Source of the DNA: DASSNR01 sp036278935
Lineage (GTDB): Bacteria; Gemmatimonadota; Gemmatimonadetes; Gemmatimonadales; Gemmatimonadaceae
Assembly: GCA_036278935.1 (NCBI GenBank)
Contig: DASUKA010000127.1
Span: 1-19,953 of the forward strand
DNA: 19,953 nucleotides
Direction of reading: 5' to 3'
Shown here: positions 7,297 through 17,525 of the stretch, in pieces
How positions within the stretch are numbered: position 1 is the first letter of the stretch
How the letters are laid out: each line of letters opens with the position of its first letter
Made by a program: the position numbers and the translations under genes
The notes under the pieces: generated by a model
What the model was told of the DNA's origin: nothing
The model's input: the letters and a program-made list of their open reading frames with translations, nothing else
Databases searched by the model: none

Positions 7297-8754
7297 TCAG
7301 CTCGCCGTCGTGCACACCAGGTCGATCTTCCCGCCGTGCGCATCGACTTCCGTCGACGGAATCGGAATGTTGGTGATCGGCTGGAAGCCACGCTCCAATC
7401 CAATCCCTGCCGGCGGCTCACCGTCCAGCCGGCCGAACATTCGGGCATCGATCCACCGGTCCGCGCTGAGATAGAGCAGGGAATAGCGCTTCTGCTTCAG
7501 AATTTCTGTCAGGAGGCTGTCCGGGTCGGAGATCGACACCGGCGACAGTCCCCCGTCGTTCACGCGCACGAAGTTCGAGAGCGCCAACGCCTGCGGCAAC
7601 TGGCCCTGCCCCCACAGAATCTCCGCCTTCATGAGGATGAGCTCCTTGTTGGGCAGGATCGGCTGCGGCGTGGTGGGGCTCGAGTATACCAGGTAGATGT
7701 ATGGCGAAGAAACCGGCGCGCCCGACGCTTGACCCCCGGTCATCACGGAGCTCACCGCGACATCCCGCGCAACCCGCTTGTCTCCTGGATCGGCTTCCGT
7801 CACGACACGGGGATTGGCCCGCTCCGTCGTGCTGGAGGAGTCCGCAAAGAGACCATTGAGGGCATCGCCCGTCGACGTGCTGTACGTGTGCGCTGGTCCG
7901 ATGTTCAGCTTGGTGGGATCTGTGGCGTTCAGGTACGACGCGTTCACTTCCACCAGCGCGGAATCCAGCGCGACCTGGTCAATGCTCTTATTCGCGGCGT
8001 AGTTGATGTAGGCCCGGTAGATATCCGCCTTGGCGGCCAGCCCCCGATTGAACGTCAGGAACGTCTGCGGGGTGCTGAAGTCGGCAAAGCCGGCCGGGAG
8101 CTCGAAGGGGAAGCTCGACCCGCCAGCCGCCAGCTCCGCCGCGCCTGAATCGAGCACGGCCGCGATGAGGTTCAGGATATCCGGCTTGCAATGCACCGGC
8201 GGCGCAACCACGCCGCCCGTATCCAGGCTGATGGGGGCGCCGGCCGTATCGCGCATTTCCACCACGCGCATGTATTCGAGCGCCTTCAAGGTCTGGATCA
8301 CCCCTTCGGTCGCGGATTTCTCGGCGTCCGACAGCACGCCCGGCCCGGCGGCCGCTACGCCCGCGAGGCCGATTTCGGTGAGCTTGATAGTGCCATACGG
8401 CCACACGCCGCGCCCGATGAATCCACTCGGGTCGATGCCGGTGCCCACGGGGCCGAGCAGGTTCGTGACGTACCGTGGCTCCGCGGAGGTGAGCTCGTAG
8501 AGATCCCGGCCCATGATCTCGCCGAAGGTGATCTCGCCGCCGATGGTCCCACGGTCTCCCGCGATGATGCCCGTCACCAGATTCTGCACCTGACCGCGAT
8601 CGGTGATCGTGGCGTAGTCGTTCTGGCTCGGGCTGTTCAGGTTCGGCGCATTCACGTCGTTGCAGGCCACGAGCAGCCCCGCGGCGAGCGCGAGCGCGAG
8701 AATGCGCGCATGCATCACGCGCCCCGTCGTGGGGAGCGCTGTCCGGATAGTCAT
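7297..8754 (-). CDS. RagB/SusD family nutrient-uptake outer-membrane lipoprotein
   Basis: The protein has 485 residues from ATG 8754. A lipoprotein signal ends in LLVAC with lipidated C31; a start at ATG 8715 (C18) would give a more compact signal and also fits, while ATG 8769 directly abuts the SusC stop. SusD marks are the early NLVTGIIAGDRG segment, repeated helical hairpins of the TPR-like scaffold (LAAKADIYRAYINYAANK), NKELILMKAEILWGQGQLPQ and the C-terminal EILKQKRYSLLYLSADRWID block. It would be the surface lid that captures ligand for the SusC pore. The gene follows susC by about 16 nt and ends at the bidirectional terminator. The ligand is unknown; the neighbouring peptidase hints at peptides. 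Confidence 0.92.
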   Translation of the reverse strand: MTIRTALPTTGRVMHARILALALAAGLLVACNDVNAPNLNSPSQNDYATITDRGQVQNLVTGIIAGDRGTIGGEITFGEIMGRDLYELTSAEPRYVTNLLGPVGTGIDPSGFIGRGVWPYGTIKLTEIGLAGVAAAGPGVLSDAEKSATEGVIQTLKALEYMRVVEMRDTAGAPISLDTGGVVAPPVHCKPDILNLIAAVLDSGAAELAAGGSSFPFELPAGFADFSTPQTFLTFNRGLAAKADIYRAYINYAANKSIDQVALDSALVEVNASYLNATDPTKLNIGPAHTYSTSTGDALNGLFADSSSTTERANPRVVTEADPGDKRVARDVAVSSVMTGGQASGAPVSSPYIYLVYSSPTTPQPILPNKELILMKAEILWGQGQLPQALALSNFVRVNDGGLSPVSISDPDSLLTEILKQKRYSLLYLSADRWIDARMFGRLDGEPPAGIGLERGFQPITNIPIPSTEVDAHGGKIDLVCTTAS

Positions 8755-8770
8755 TGAAGTCGCTCGCATC

Positions 8771-11722
8771 TCAGAAGTCCACGTTGATGCCGGCAAAGAA
8801 GCTGCGCGACGGCGGATACGGGGCAACATCCTGGCTCCGGATCACGTTCTGGTTGCCGAAGTTGCTCACCTCGGGGTCGAGCCCCTTGTAAGGGGTCCAG
8901 GTGAAGAGGTTCCGGCCGCTGATCTCGAGGCTCGCCTGGTCGGCATAGCCTCCGAGCAGCCCCTGCAGCAGGCTGGCCGGGAGCTGGTAGGACAGTGTGA
9001 CCTCGCGGAGTTTGAGGAAGCTCGCATCCTGGATGTATGGCGCTGTGTTGCCGAGGGCGGCGAGTCGGGCGGCTTCCCCATCCGCGTCCGGCGACAAACC
9101 GGCGCCATCGAAGATGAGCTGCGACAGATTCACCACCGACGCCCCTGGGCGCCAATCCAGCAGACCATAGAGGCGGAAGCCGCCAACGGTAATGTCGTTG
9201 GAGAAGCCCAGATCGAATGTCGGCTGCGTGTCACCATAGCGACGGAAACCGCGGGCCGCCGCCGTATCGGTGCCGACGATCTGCGTGGGTGATGAGCCGA
9301 CCTCGATGAACCCATTCCCGAAGTCATTGGAGAACGCGTTCACAGTGAACGCGGGAACCGGCAGCGACGTCACGACACCATGGTTCCGCGCGAAGGTGAG
9401 CCGTGTCGTCCAGTTGATGCCGTGTCCCGTGATGGGGAGCGCCGTGAGCGTCGCCTCGATGCCCCGGTTGCGAATCTCTCCGCCATTGAAGATGCGGACC
9501 CCATAGCCCGTGGATGGCGCCAGCGTCTGATGCATGAGCAGTTCTTTGTTGTTCTTCTGATATGCGGTCGCGGAGAGCGAGAGCCGCGAGTTCCACACGG
9601 CAACGTCAAAGCCGCCCTCGATCTCGACCTCGCGTTCCGGATGCAGATCGAGGTCGGCCACCGTGCCACCGATCTGCACACCTGTAACGCCGCCGTAGTT
9701 GACGGTATTGAACGGCGTGAACTTGTTGCCGTACAGTGGCTGGTTGCCCGTCTCTCCGAACGCCGCGCGGATCTTGAACTGGTTCAGCCACGGGGCGAGG
9801 TTCGGAAAACGCAACGACGCCGAGGCCTTGGGATACCAGAAGAACTTGTTCACGTCCGCATCGTTGGTGGTGCGCTCACCCAGAATGCCGCCGCTCACGA
9901 ACAGGCGCTGGTCCAACAGCAGGATGTCCTCGCCGGCAAACACGGAGAGCGTCTTCGTGAGCTCCTGGTCCTGGAAGACCGAGGTGGCTGCGCCCTGGTT
10001 CACGTTGTTCTGTCCCGGCAGCAGCCCGCGCGCCACGGTGTTGGTGCGGTCGAAGCTGTCATAGCCGCGCCGCACGCCGGCCGTGGTCGTGGCGCTCAAT
10101 CCATTGGGTGACGCCGTGTACTCGTGCTTGAGCGTGAACGCCGCCGTGGCATCGGTGACGACCGCGCTCTGATCGGTCGCGGTGCCCGCAAAGCCATCGG
10201 CCGGCTCGAACTCCAGGAAGGGCGGGGAATAGATGTTGTCCTTCTGGGTGTAGTGGTCGATTCCGGCATCGAGCGTGGCCGTGAGGTTCTGCTTGTCCGT
10301 CGTGAAGACGTTGTAGTTCGCCGACGTGGCACCTTGCAGCCGGAAGACATCCTCGGGCGTCTGCACGAAGTTGACCGTCTGCAATGCATTGCTGTGCGCG
10401 AACGGATTGTCCGGATAGACGCCGTTCTGGTCGGGCTGGAAGTTGAAGAAGCTCGGCGTCTGGCCGATGACGAAGTACGGCGTGACGTTCACATTATCGT
10501 TGTTACTGATCCCGCGCTTCGTGAGCGAATGGATCAGGTTCGTGTGGATCTGAACCGTGAGGCGGGAGCCGAGGTTCTGCTGTCCGTTCAGCCGCAACGA
10601 CTGTTTGTCGTACCCGGTGTTCTGCATGATGCCGTTGTCGTGCTGCAGCAGACCAGAGGCGAAGACTCGGGTGTTCGCGCTGCCACCGCTGGCGCTGAGT
10701 GCAGTCTGGTAGGAAAGACCGTGGTGGCCGAACAGCTGCTGCTCCATGTCGCAGTAGCCATGGCATGCGTTGTAGTTGGCGAGCACGTCCGCGGAATCCA
10801 TCGTCTCCTTGGAGGTGCCGGACTTGGCGTAGTCGTACGCTTCGCCCAGCGTGAAGTGACGAAAGCCCAGCTTGTTTTCATCCGCATACGTCCCGAGCCG
10901 CTGCGTGAGGTGAAAGTGAACCGCGCCCGGTTGCCCGTGCTTGGTGGTGATGATCACCACGCCGTTCGCCGCCTCCGCCCCGTACACGGCGGCCGCCGAG
11001 GAGCCCTTGAGGATGTCGATGGACTGAATGTCGGACGGATTGAGATCGGCAATGCGGTTCGGGGCGTTATCCTGGCTCGACGCGTCCATCCCTCCGCTCG
11101 CCCCCGAGACGGCGTTCAGTCCGCTCTCGATCGTCCGGTTGCTCACCGGCACCCCGTCGATCACGTAGAGTGGCTGAGAGTTGCCGAAGATCGACGTCGC
11201 GCCGCGGATGCGGATCTGCATCCCGCCACCGGGCGCGCCGGAGTTGGCCGTGATCGTGGCGCCCGCGACCTTCCCCTGAAGGGCGTTCTCGATGGTCGGT
11301 GTGGAGGTCCGGTTGATCTGCTGCGTGGTGACCGTGGCCACGTCGTTCGCCAGGTTCTGCCGTGCCACCGTCACCGCCTGGCCGGTGATGACCTGTTCCT
11401 GCAGGCGCAGGATGTCGGGCTGCAGCCCCACGGTGACCGTCGTCTGATTCGCGGGCACGCCCACGGCGATCTGCCGGAATCCGATGCGCCGCACGACCAG
11501 GGTGATCGAGTCGGTCGGCGCGTTCTGCAATGTGAACCGCCCGCTCGCATCCGTTAGGGCACCGTTGGTGGTCCCCTGAATGCGGATCTGCGCCGCAGCC
11601 ACCGGATCGCCGGTGGTCACGGAGGTGACGGTCCCGGTGATGGATCGCTGCTGCGCGAGCGCGGACGAGCCGCCCGCCGCCAGCAATGCCATCGCCCATA
11701 CCAGAGCACTAGAGTGTCGCAT
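8771..11722 (-). CDS. SusC/RagA family TonB-linked outer-membrane transporter
   Basis: The protein has 983 residues. ATG 11722 is chosen because GGGAG lies about 6 nt upstream and a good signal peptide follows (cleavage after A23, mature QQRS); the frame is open to 11812 but without a ribosome site. A carboxypeptidase-regulatory-like beta-sandwich covers about 26-102 (SITGTVTSVTTGDPVAAAQI, GRFTLQNAP). The plug covers about 120-262, with TPTIENALQGKVAG, MQIRIRGATSIFG, PLYVIDGVPV and the SusC signature DIQSIDILKGSSAAAVYG. The rest is a 22-strand-type beta-barrel ending in VDF, with a C-terminal phenylalanine for outer-membrane insertion. There is no N-terminal STN signalling domain and no sigma/anti-sigma pair nearby, so FecR-type signalling is unlikely. 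It imports a large nutrient with SusD, powered by TonB. Confidence 0.95.
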   Translation of the reverse strand: MRHSSALVWAMALLAAGGSSALAQQRSITGTVTSVTTGDPVAAAQIRIQGTTNGALTDASGRFTLQNAPTDSITLVVRRIGFRQIAVGVPANQTTVTVGLQPDILRLQEQVITGQAVTVARQNLANDVATVTTQQINRTSTPTIENALQGKVAGATITANSGAPGGGMQIRIRGATSIFGNSQPLYVIDGVPVSNRTIESGLNAVSGASGGMDASSQDNAPNRIADLNPSDIQSIDILKGSSAAAVYGAEAANGVVIITTKHGQPGAVHFHLTQRLGTYADENKLGFRHFTLGEAYDYAKSGTSKETMDSADVLANYNACHGYCDMEQQLFGHHGLSYQTALSASGGSANTRVFASGLLQHDNGIMQNTGYDKQSLRLNGQQNLGSRLTVQIHTNLIHSLTKRGISNNDNVNVTPYFVIGQTPSFFNFQPDQNGVYPDNPFAHSNALQTVNFVQTPEDVFRLQGATSANYNVFTTDKQNLTATLDAGIDHYTQKDNIYSPPFLEFEPADGFAGTATDQSAVVTDATAAFTLKHEYTASPNGLSATTTAGVRRGYDSFDRTNTVARGLLPGQNNVNQGAATSVFQDQELTKTLSVFAGEDILLLDQRLFVSGGILGERTTNDADVNKFFWYPKASASLRFPNLAPWLNQFKIRAAFGETGNQPLYGNKFTPFNTVNYGGVTGVQIGGTVADLDLHPEREVEIEGGFDVAVWNSRLSLSATAYQKNNKELLMHQTLAPSTGYGVRIFNGGEIRNRGIEATLTALPITGHGINWTTRLTFARNHGVVTSLPVPAFTVNAFSNDFGNGFIEVGSSPTQIVGTDTAAARGFRRYGDTQPTFDLGFSNDITVGGFRLYGLLDWRPGASVVNLSQLIFDGAGLSPDADGEAARLAALGNTAPYIQDASFLKLREVTLSYQLPASLLQGLLGGYADQASLEISGRNLFTWTPYKGLDPEVSNFGNQNVIRSQDVAPYPPSRSFFAGINVDF

Positions 11723-11764
11723 GGAGTCTCCCATAGGTGAGGGTGGACAACAACGTGTACCACG

Positions 11765-11787
11765 CGCCCGGCCATACGGGCCGGGCG
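11765..11787. terminator. GC-rich hairpin between the P1 peptidase and susC genes
   Basis: A 9-bp perfect stem (11765-11773 with 11779-11787) has a 5-nt loop. It lies 35-57 bases after the peptidase stop codon and about 43 nt before the susC start, both on the minus strand. No T-run follows. It may be a partial terminator, or a 5'-leader or processing hairpin that sets different transcript levels for the peptidase and susC. Confidence 0.4.
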
Positions 11788-11821
11788 ATGCCAAGGAGGC
11801 GCGGCCGCGCATGCGTTCGCG

Positions 11822-12970
11822 CTACCGCGCTCCCACGTGATACTCCTTCAGGATCTTGCGCACCTGATCCAACGGCAGCGCCTTGATCGTCGCGCGTCTG
11901 GACGTCACAGTCGTGGCCATGAAGAGCGAGTTATAGATCGCTTCCTCCGTTGCCTCCACAACGCCTTCGAACAGCGCGGACATCTCGGGGTTGGCCACCT
12001 CGGTGGTGGTGAACTGCTTCGCATCCCACGCTCGACGCACCGAGTGCGCGGTGGAGAAGGCGATCACATAATCGCCCGATCCGTTGGAGGCCGACGACCC
12101 CGTGCGCGCAAGCCCCATGATCGCGCGCTTCGCGACTCGCAGCAAGTTTCGGTCCGATAATGGCGCGTCGGTAGCAATGACCATCATGCACGAGCCATCA
12201 CCATGGCTCCCCTCCACCGCATGCTGGAAGGCGTATTTCCCCAATGCCTTCCCGACCGGGGCGCCGAGCACCTGCAGAACACCGCCGAAGTTGGTCTGCA
12301 CCAGCACGCCCACCGTCCAACCGCCCAGCGACTTGGGGAGTACCCGTGACGACGTGCCGATGCCGCCTTTCCAGCCGAACGCGATGGTGCCTTCCCCCGC
12401 GCCCACGGTTCCCTCGGCCACCGGCCCACTGCTGGCCGTCGTGAGCGCGTGCCGCACCTCGGCTGCCGTGATGGGGCGCGTGCGGATGGCGTTGAGCGTA
12501 CCGTCGTTGGTCTCGCCAACAACCGGGTTAATGGAGCGGACATTCTCCATTCCGGGTTGCTCGAGCATCCATCCCACCATCGCGTCCGCCGCCTTCCAGA
12601 CGCAGAGAGTACAGGTGAGCAGGATCGGCGTTTCCAGCTCACCGAGCTCGCGCACCTGTGTATAGCCCAGCAGCTTTCCGAAGCCGTTGCCGACATAGAT
12701 GGCCGCCGGCACGCGGTCGAGGAAGATGTTGCCGGCGTGCGGGAGAATGGCGGTCACGCCCGTACGAACGGAGTCGCCCTCGACGACGGTCGTCTGCCCC
12801 ACGCGCACACCCGCGACGTCGGTGATGGCGTTGAGCGCGCCTGGTGGAAAGATGCCCGGTGCGACGCCGAGCGCGCGGGCACGTACGCGCTGCTGTGCTG
12901 CCGCGGATGCAGGCAGCAGTGCGAGCACCGCGCACGTGAAACCGAACAGGACCTGCGACGGAGTATGCAT
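11822..12970 (-). CDS. Secreted P1 family (DmpA-type) self-processing aminopeptidase
   Basis: The protein has 382 residues. ATG 12970 follows AGGAG with about 6 nt spacing. A signal peptide ends ASAAA-QQ (cleavage near 25). The P1 family fold follows: NAITDVAGVRVGQTT (47-61), AAIYVGNGFGKLLGYTQV, NVRSINPVVGETNDGTLN (143-160), GAGEGTIAFGWKGGIGTSSR (190-209), VGVLVQTNFGG (220-230, with N227) and HGDGSCMMVIATDAPL (256-271). By the DmpA model, the chain cleaves itself between G259 and S260, freeing S260 as N-terminal nucleophile; all these residues are present. GLARTGSSASNGSGDYVIAFST (287-308) is also typical. These enzymes remove N-terminal residues from short peptides, and some accept D-amino acids or beta-peptides. 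Here it acts outside the cytoplasm. The gene lies 38 bp from the DUF1440-like gene and upstream of susC. Confidence 0.92.
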   Translation of the reverse strand: MHTPSQVLFGFTCAVLALLPASAAAQQRVRARALGVAPGIFPPGALNAITDVAGVRVGQTTVVEGDSVRTGVTAILPHAGNIFLDRVPAAIYVGNGFGKLLGYTQVRELGELETPILLTCTLCVWKAADAMVGWMLEQPGMENVRSINPVVGETNDGTLNAIRTRPITAAEVRHALTTASSGPVAEGTVGAGEGTIAFGWKGGIGTSSRVLPKSLGGWTVGVLVQTNFGGVLQVLGAPVGKALGKYAFQHAVEGSHGDGSCMMVIATDAPLSDRNLLRVAKRAIMGLARTGSSASNGSGDYVIAFSTAHSVRRAWDAKQFTTTEVANPEMSALFEGVVEATEEAIYNSLFMATTVTSRRATIKALPLDQVRKILKEYHVGAR

Positions 12971-13008
12971 GGAGGCTCCTCTGGAATGAGGAGTCTACAT
13001 TGGGCACA

Positions 13009-13506
13009 CTACACGACCCTGTCCAGCACGTTCAGCGTGGCGTCCGTGACCGCGCCATACACCAAATGTCCGACCAGCCCGCGGACGTGCGTCTGCCAGG
13101 GGAACTCCGCGGGACCCGGAGTGAGACCGAGCGCGTAGACGGCGCCTTCGTCCATCAGGAGCCACACCGCCGAGCCGAAGACGAGTCCGGCCTCGCGACC
13201 GGCGCCTTCCGTGCGGCCGCGCAGGAGCGCGAACAGCGCCGCCGCGCCGGCACCCAGTGCCCAATGAATGACGCTCCCAGCGGCGCGCTGCTTGCCGTCG
13301 AGCCTCGCGCCCACCGCATGGGCGAGCTTCTCCGCTGCCACGGCGTAGGCCGTCGTGCCATGACGCGCGCTGTCCTCGCGCGCCCGCGCCGCGGGATCCT
13401 CGTGCTGGTAGAGATAGGTGGTGGTCTTTCCCATCACCCAGGTGGCGATGGCGCCAGCCACCGCGCCTGTGACCAGCTCACGAGTAACGCTCGCCTTTTG
13501 GGGCAT
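13009..13506 (-). CDS. DUF1440 / YagU-like inner-membrane protein
   Basis: The protein has 165 residues from ATG 13506, chosen because a perfect AGGAGG lies 5 nt upstream; a longer frame to 13596 lacks this. Four hydrophobic segments are seen at about 9-30 (ELVTGAVAGAIATWVMG), 78-97 (SVIHWALGAGAAALFALL), 107-128 (GLVFGSAVWLLMDEGAVYAL) and 144-161. A soluble loop (32-70) holds EDPAARAREDSARHG. The order of helices, the small-residue first helix and the WLLMDE stretch resemble the DUF1440/YagU group; this is my recognition from pattern, not a search. YagU has been linked to acid tolerance in E. coli, but no function can be read here. The gene is co-directional with the peptidase gene. Confidence 0.75.
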   Translation of the reverse strand: MPQKASVTRELVTGAVAGAIATWVMGKTTTYLYQHEDPAARAREDSARHGTTAYAVAAEKLAHAVGARLDGKQRAAGSVIHWALGAGAAALFALLRGRTEGAGREAGLVFGSAVWLLMDEGAVYALGLTPGPAEFPWQTHVRGLVGHLVYGAVTDATLNVLDRVV

Positions 13507-13604
13507 GGGATCCTCCTTGCGGTATGCCGGTGCGGAGAGAGTGGTGCTCAGATTCCCAGGCGCAGGGGCCGTGCCTCCAGTGTGGCGGGGCGCCATTTCG
13601 GCGA

Positions 13605-13621
13605 CGCAGGCGCCGCCTGCG
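13605..13621. repeat. Short GC hairpin downstream of the second DedA-like gene
   Basis: A 7-bp stem CGCAGGC / GCCTGCG with a 3-nt loop lies just after the minus-strand stop at 13633. No T-run follows, so termination is uncertain. The 126-bp gap (13507-13632) otherwise shows nothing but the ribosome site of the next gene. Confidence 0.3.
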
Positions 13622-13632
13622 CCGTGCTCCGG

Positions 13633-14301
13633 TTACGGCTCGGGGGCCGCCTCGCCCGCGGCGTCGTCAGCCGCTTCGCCAGCCGCCTCGCGCCCGGCGA
13701 TCTCCTGCGCGACGTTCTTTGCGTTGCGGCGCTGTGCCACGATCACGAGGATCAGCACACCGATGGCCAGCGCGAGCGCGACGCGCTTTTCGTAGTGATG
13801 AAGGTGACCGATCGTCAGCAGCGCTGTGTGGCCGAACAGCCATCCGAGCAACGTGAACAGCGAGCTCCACGTGAGTGCGCTGATCGCGCTCCCCACAACG
13901 AATCGCCGGGCGGGCATGCGCGACGCGCCGCAGGTAATGGGAAGGAGGAAGCGCGCCCCGTACGCGAACCGCACGGCCAGCGCGGCGTGCCAGGGCCGGC
14001 GGCGCACCGCCCGGAGCAAGCGTTTGACGGGGACGTGCACTCGTGGCCACCGCTTCACGATGCGCACGGCGTGCCGCCGGCCGATCTCGAACAGGCCCAG
14101 ATCGGCCAGCCAGCTTCCCAGTGCGCAGGCCAGCGCCGCCTGCACGGCGCGCAGCTCCCCCTGGTGTGCCGCAAAGCCGGCCACCACGGGCGCCGCCTCC
14201 TCGATGAAGACGCTCGTGATACCCAGGGTGACGTACACGGACAGGGAGGCGCCCGCGCCGGACAAGAGGCGCAGCACGAGCGCGAGCACCGGCGTCAGCA
14301 T
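13633..14301 (-). CDS. DedA-like VTT-domain membrane protein, coupled to ABC permease gene
   Basis: The protein has 222 residues. DedA-type marks are the acidic pair in SVFIEEAAPVVAGFAA (30-45), GSWLADLGLFEIGRRH (62-77), RFAYGARFLLPITCGASRMP (111-130) and the helix ALTWSSLFTLLGWLFG (142-157). A last helix spans about 173-190, followed by a low-complexity Ala/Glu/Asp tail (199-222). It is more divergent than the other DedA in this window and may be a lipid scramblase or flippase-like protein. Its ATG follows the permease stop directly (TAGATG, no gap), so translation is coupled to the YbbP-type permease. That link suggests a shared role in moving lipids or envelope components. Confidence 0.85.
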   Translation of the reverse strand: MLTPVLALVLRLLSGAGASLSVYVTLGITSVFIEEAAPVVAGFAAHQGELRAVQAALACALGSWLADLGLFEIGRRHAVRIVKRWPRVHVPVKRLLRAVRRRPWHAALAVRFAYGARFLLPITCGASRMPARRFVVGSAISALTWSSLFTLLGWLFGHTALLTIGHLHHYEKRVALALAIGVLILVIVAQRRNAKNVAQEIAGREAAGEAADDAAGEAAPEP

Positions 14302-16847
14302 CTACGTCGCCTGCCGCAACGCGGCCATCGGCGTGGCGGCCAGCACGGCGCGTCCACTCAGTACGCCGATGGCGCTCGTGAGAAGCATCATGCCGAGCGC
14401 GATAGCCAACAGCGGGGCCCATGCCGGTGCGAACGCCAGTGTGAAGACGAAATGCATGAGCGCCCACGCGCCCGCCACGCTGAGCACCATGCCGGTGGCA
14501 CTGCCGAGCAAGCCCAGCACCACGTACTCGGAGAGGAGGATCCGCCGGATCTGTGAGCGCGTCGCGCCGAGCGTCTTGAGCAGCACCGCGTCGCGCAGCC
14601 GCTGACGGCGCGACGCGGCCACGGCGCTGAAGAGCACCACTACCCCGGTCGCCAGACTGAACAGCGCCATGAACCGGATGGCCACGCTGACCTTGCCGAG
14701 GATGGTGCCGAGCGTCTGCTGGATGAGCGACAGGTCGATGCTGGAGACGTTCGGGGCGCGTGCGATCACGTCGTGCTCCATGCGCGCGCGCGCGGCGTCG
14801 TTCCCCACGCGCGTGAGCAGCACGAAGGTCTGCGGGGCGCTCGCCAGCGCGCCCGGCGGAAAGATGACGAAGAAGTTCGGCTGGAATCGCACCCAGTTCA
14901 CCTTGCGCAGGGAGACCACCCGGGTGCGAACGGGCACGCCCTGGACGTTCCAGGTGATGCTGTCGCCAAGTGCCACGCCCAACTCCTCCGCCACATCCTG
15001 ATCGACCGAGATGCCGAAGGGGGCGCGCGCCTCTGCCTGCGCATCGGGCGGCCACCGCCCCGCCACGAGCGTCTCCGACGTGACCAGGCTGTCCCGGTAG
15101 CTGGAGCGGTACTCTCGCCGCAGCGCCCACGATCGGCGCTGGCGTCCCATCTCGCTCACCGCCTGACCATTCACCGCGGCGATCCGCATGGGAACGATCG
15201 GCACGCGCTGCAGTACCGGTGCGCCCGACTGCCGCACCAGCGAGTCCAACGCGTCCACCTGGTCCGTCTGGATGTCGAAGAAGGCGAGGTTGGCCTCCGC
15301 CGCGATGTCGCCCAGGGAGAGATCGCGCAGCAGGCTGGTCTGCACCAGGTAGAGCGCGCTCACGAGAAAGGCGCCGAAGCCGAGCGCGAGGATCACCGCG
15401 CCCGTCTGATTCGCTGGCCGGAACAGATTGGCCACACCCTGGCGCACCGGATACGGCCAGTACGCGCGCAGCATCCGGCGCGCGAGGAACGAGACGGCGG
15501 CGGCGCTGGCGGTGAGCAGCAGGACGACGACCGCGAGGCCCCCGCTCATCCACAGGCCCTCGTTCACACGTCCGGCGCGCGCGATGGCGAACAGCACAAC
15601 GGTCGCCACGAGCGCCGCGACGGCCAGCAGCCGTGGCCAGTCACGGAGCCAGCCCCGAACCACACCGGTTGTGGCTTCCGTTTCCCTCCGCAGCGCCTGC
15701 AACGCGGACACGCGCCGCAGCGAGAGCAGCGGGAGGAGGGCGAACAGCACAGCGACCCACACGCCGGCGGCGATTCCCTCAGCAATCGGTCCGATCTCGA
15801 GATGCGGCCCGATGCTCACCGGCATGAACGCTCCGAGCACGTGCGGAAGCGCGAACTGCGCGGCCACACCGAGCGCCGCCCCCACTGCCGCGCCCACCAG
15901 CCCCAATGCCGCCGACTCCAGCAGATAGATCGCGATCACCTGCGCGCTCGTGGCGCCGAGGCAGCGGAACATCGCCACCGTCTCGATCTTCTCGACCACG
16001 TAGGCGTGGATGGCGCTTGCCACGCCGATCCCCCCGAGCAGGAGCGCCACCAAGCCCACGATGCCCAGAAAGCGATCCAGTTGCGTGACGGCACGGGTGA
16101 GACGGCGCTCCGTGTCCTGTACAGTTTCGGCGCGGAGATGAGCAGCGCGCAGCGTGGGGCGGATGACGCGGACGAGCGCCTCCGCCGAGACTGTGGGCGG
16201 GAGCGCGAGTTGCGCCGCGTACTCCGCGCGGCTGCCGAAGCGCAGCAACTGCGTGGCCGCGAGGTCGCGGTACGGGATGTAGACGCGGGGCCCCAGAGCA
16301 GCCGCCACTCCGAAGTCGCCCGGGACATTCTGCAGCGTGCCGATAACGGCGAACCGCGCGTTCCCGAGCGAGAGCGAGTCGCCCACGCGCACACCCAGGT
16401 CGATGAGGAGCGAGGGGTCCACGAGCGCGTTGTGGCCATGCTGCAGGCCGGCCCATCGTCCGGCCGGCGCGGTCTGAATGGCGCCGTAGAAGGGGGTACC
16501 CGGCTCCACCGCATGCACCTGCACCAGCCGGGTCCGCGCGGTGCGTTTGGCGAGCGCCATCGAGGCGAAGGTCGTCATTCTCGCCAGGCGGACGCCCTGC
16601 CGGCCGAGGGAATCGAGCAGCGAATCCGCGGCACCGGTGAAGGGCTGGCGAGCCGTGAGCGAGAGGTCCGCGCCAAGGATAGTGCGCGATTGCGCGCGGA
16701 TGGCCTCGCGCACGTTGGCCGTGTACGAGTCGATGGCGACGAGCGCGGCCACGCCCAGCGCAATGGACGACATGAAGAGGAGGAGCCGCCGCCGAGCCGT
16801 GCGCGAGTCGCGCCACGCCAGCCGCGGGATCGCGCGAGCGCGCCGTA

Positions 16848-16851
<4 letters not shown>
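14302..16851 (-). CDS. YbbP-type ABC transporter permease (FtsX-like domains)
   Basis: The protein has 849 residues, close to E. coli YbbP. It starts at GTG 16851, overlapping the ATPase stop by 4 bp (GTGA). A first helix (24-42) is followed by a large periplasmic MacB-like domain (about 45-255). The first FtsX module covers about 260-385, with ALLLGGIGVASAIHAYVVEK and the coupling segment VAMFRCLGATSAQVIAIYLL. Two to four central helices (410-510) and a second periplasmic domain (515-715) follow. The second FtsX module covers about 720-845, with AVLLKTLGATRSQIRRILLSE. Such proteins are mechanotransmission permeases rather than channels. They pass force from cytosolic ATP hydrolysis to periplasmic lipids or lipoproteins. 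The substrate of YbbAP is not settled. Confidence 0.9.

Positions 16852-17523
<672 letters not shown>

Positions 17524-17525
<2 letters not shown>

Noticed and set aside
10124..11557. 477-residue plus-strand frame antisense to susC
   Set aside because: High-GC coding DNA leaves long open antisense frames. The translation is rich in Arg/Val/His with no recognisable domain, and susC is clearly real.
14781..14795. Alternating GC runs (also at about 1436-1448) as possible Z-DNA or regulatory repeats
   Set aside because: They lie inside coding sequence as Arg/Ala codons and are expected by chance at this GC content.
13667..15553. 628-residue minus-strand frame across the DedA-like and permease genes
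   Set aside because: It is out of frame with both well-supported membrane proteins and is Arg/Gly/Ala-rich without hydrophobic helices or motifs.
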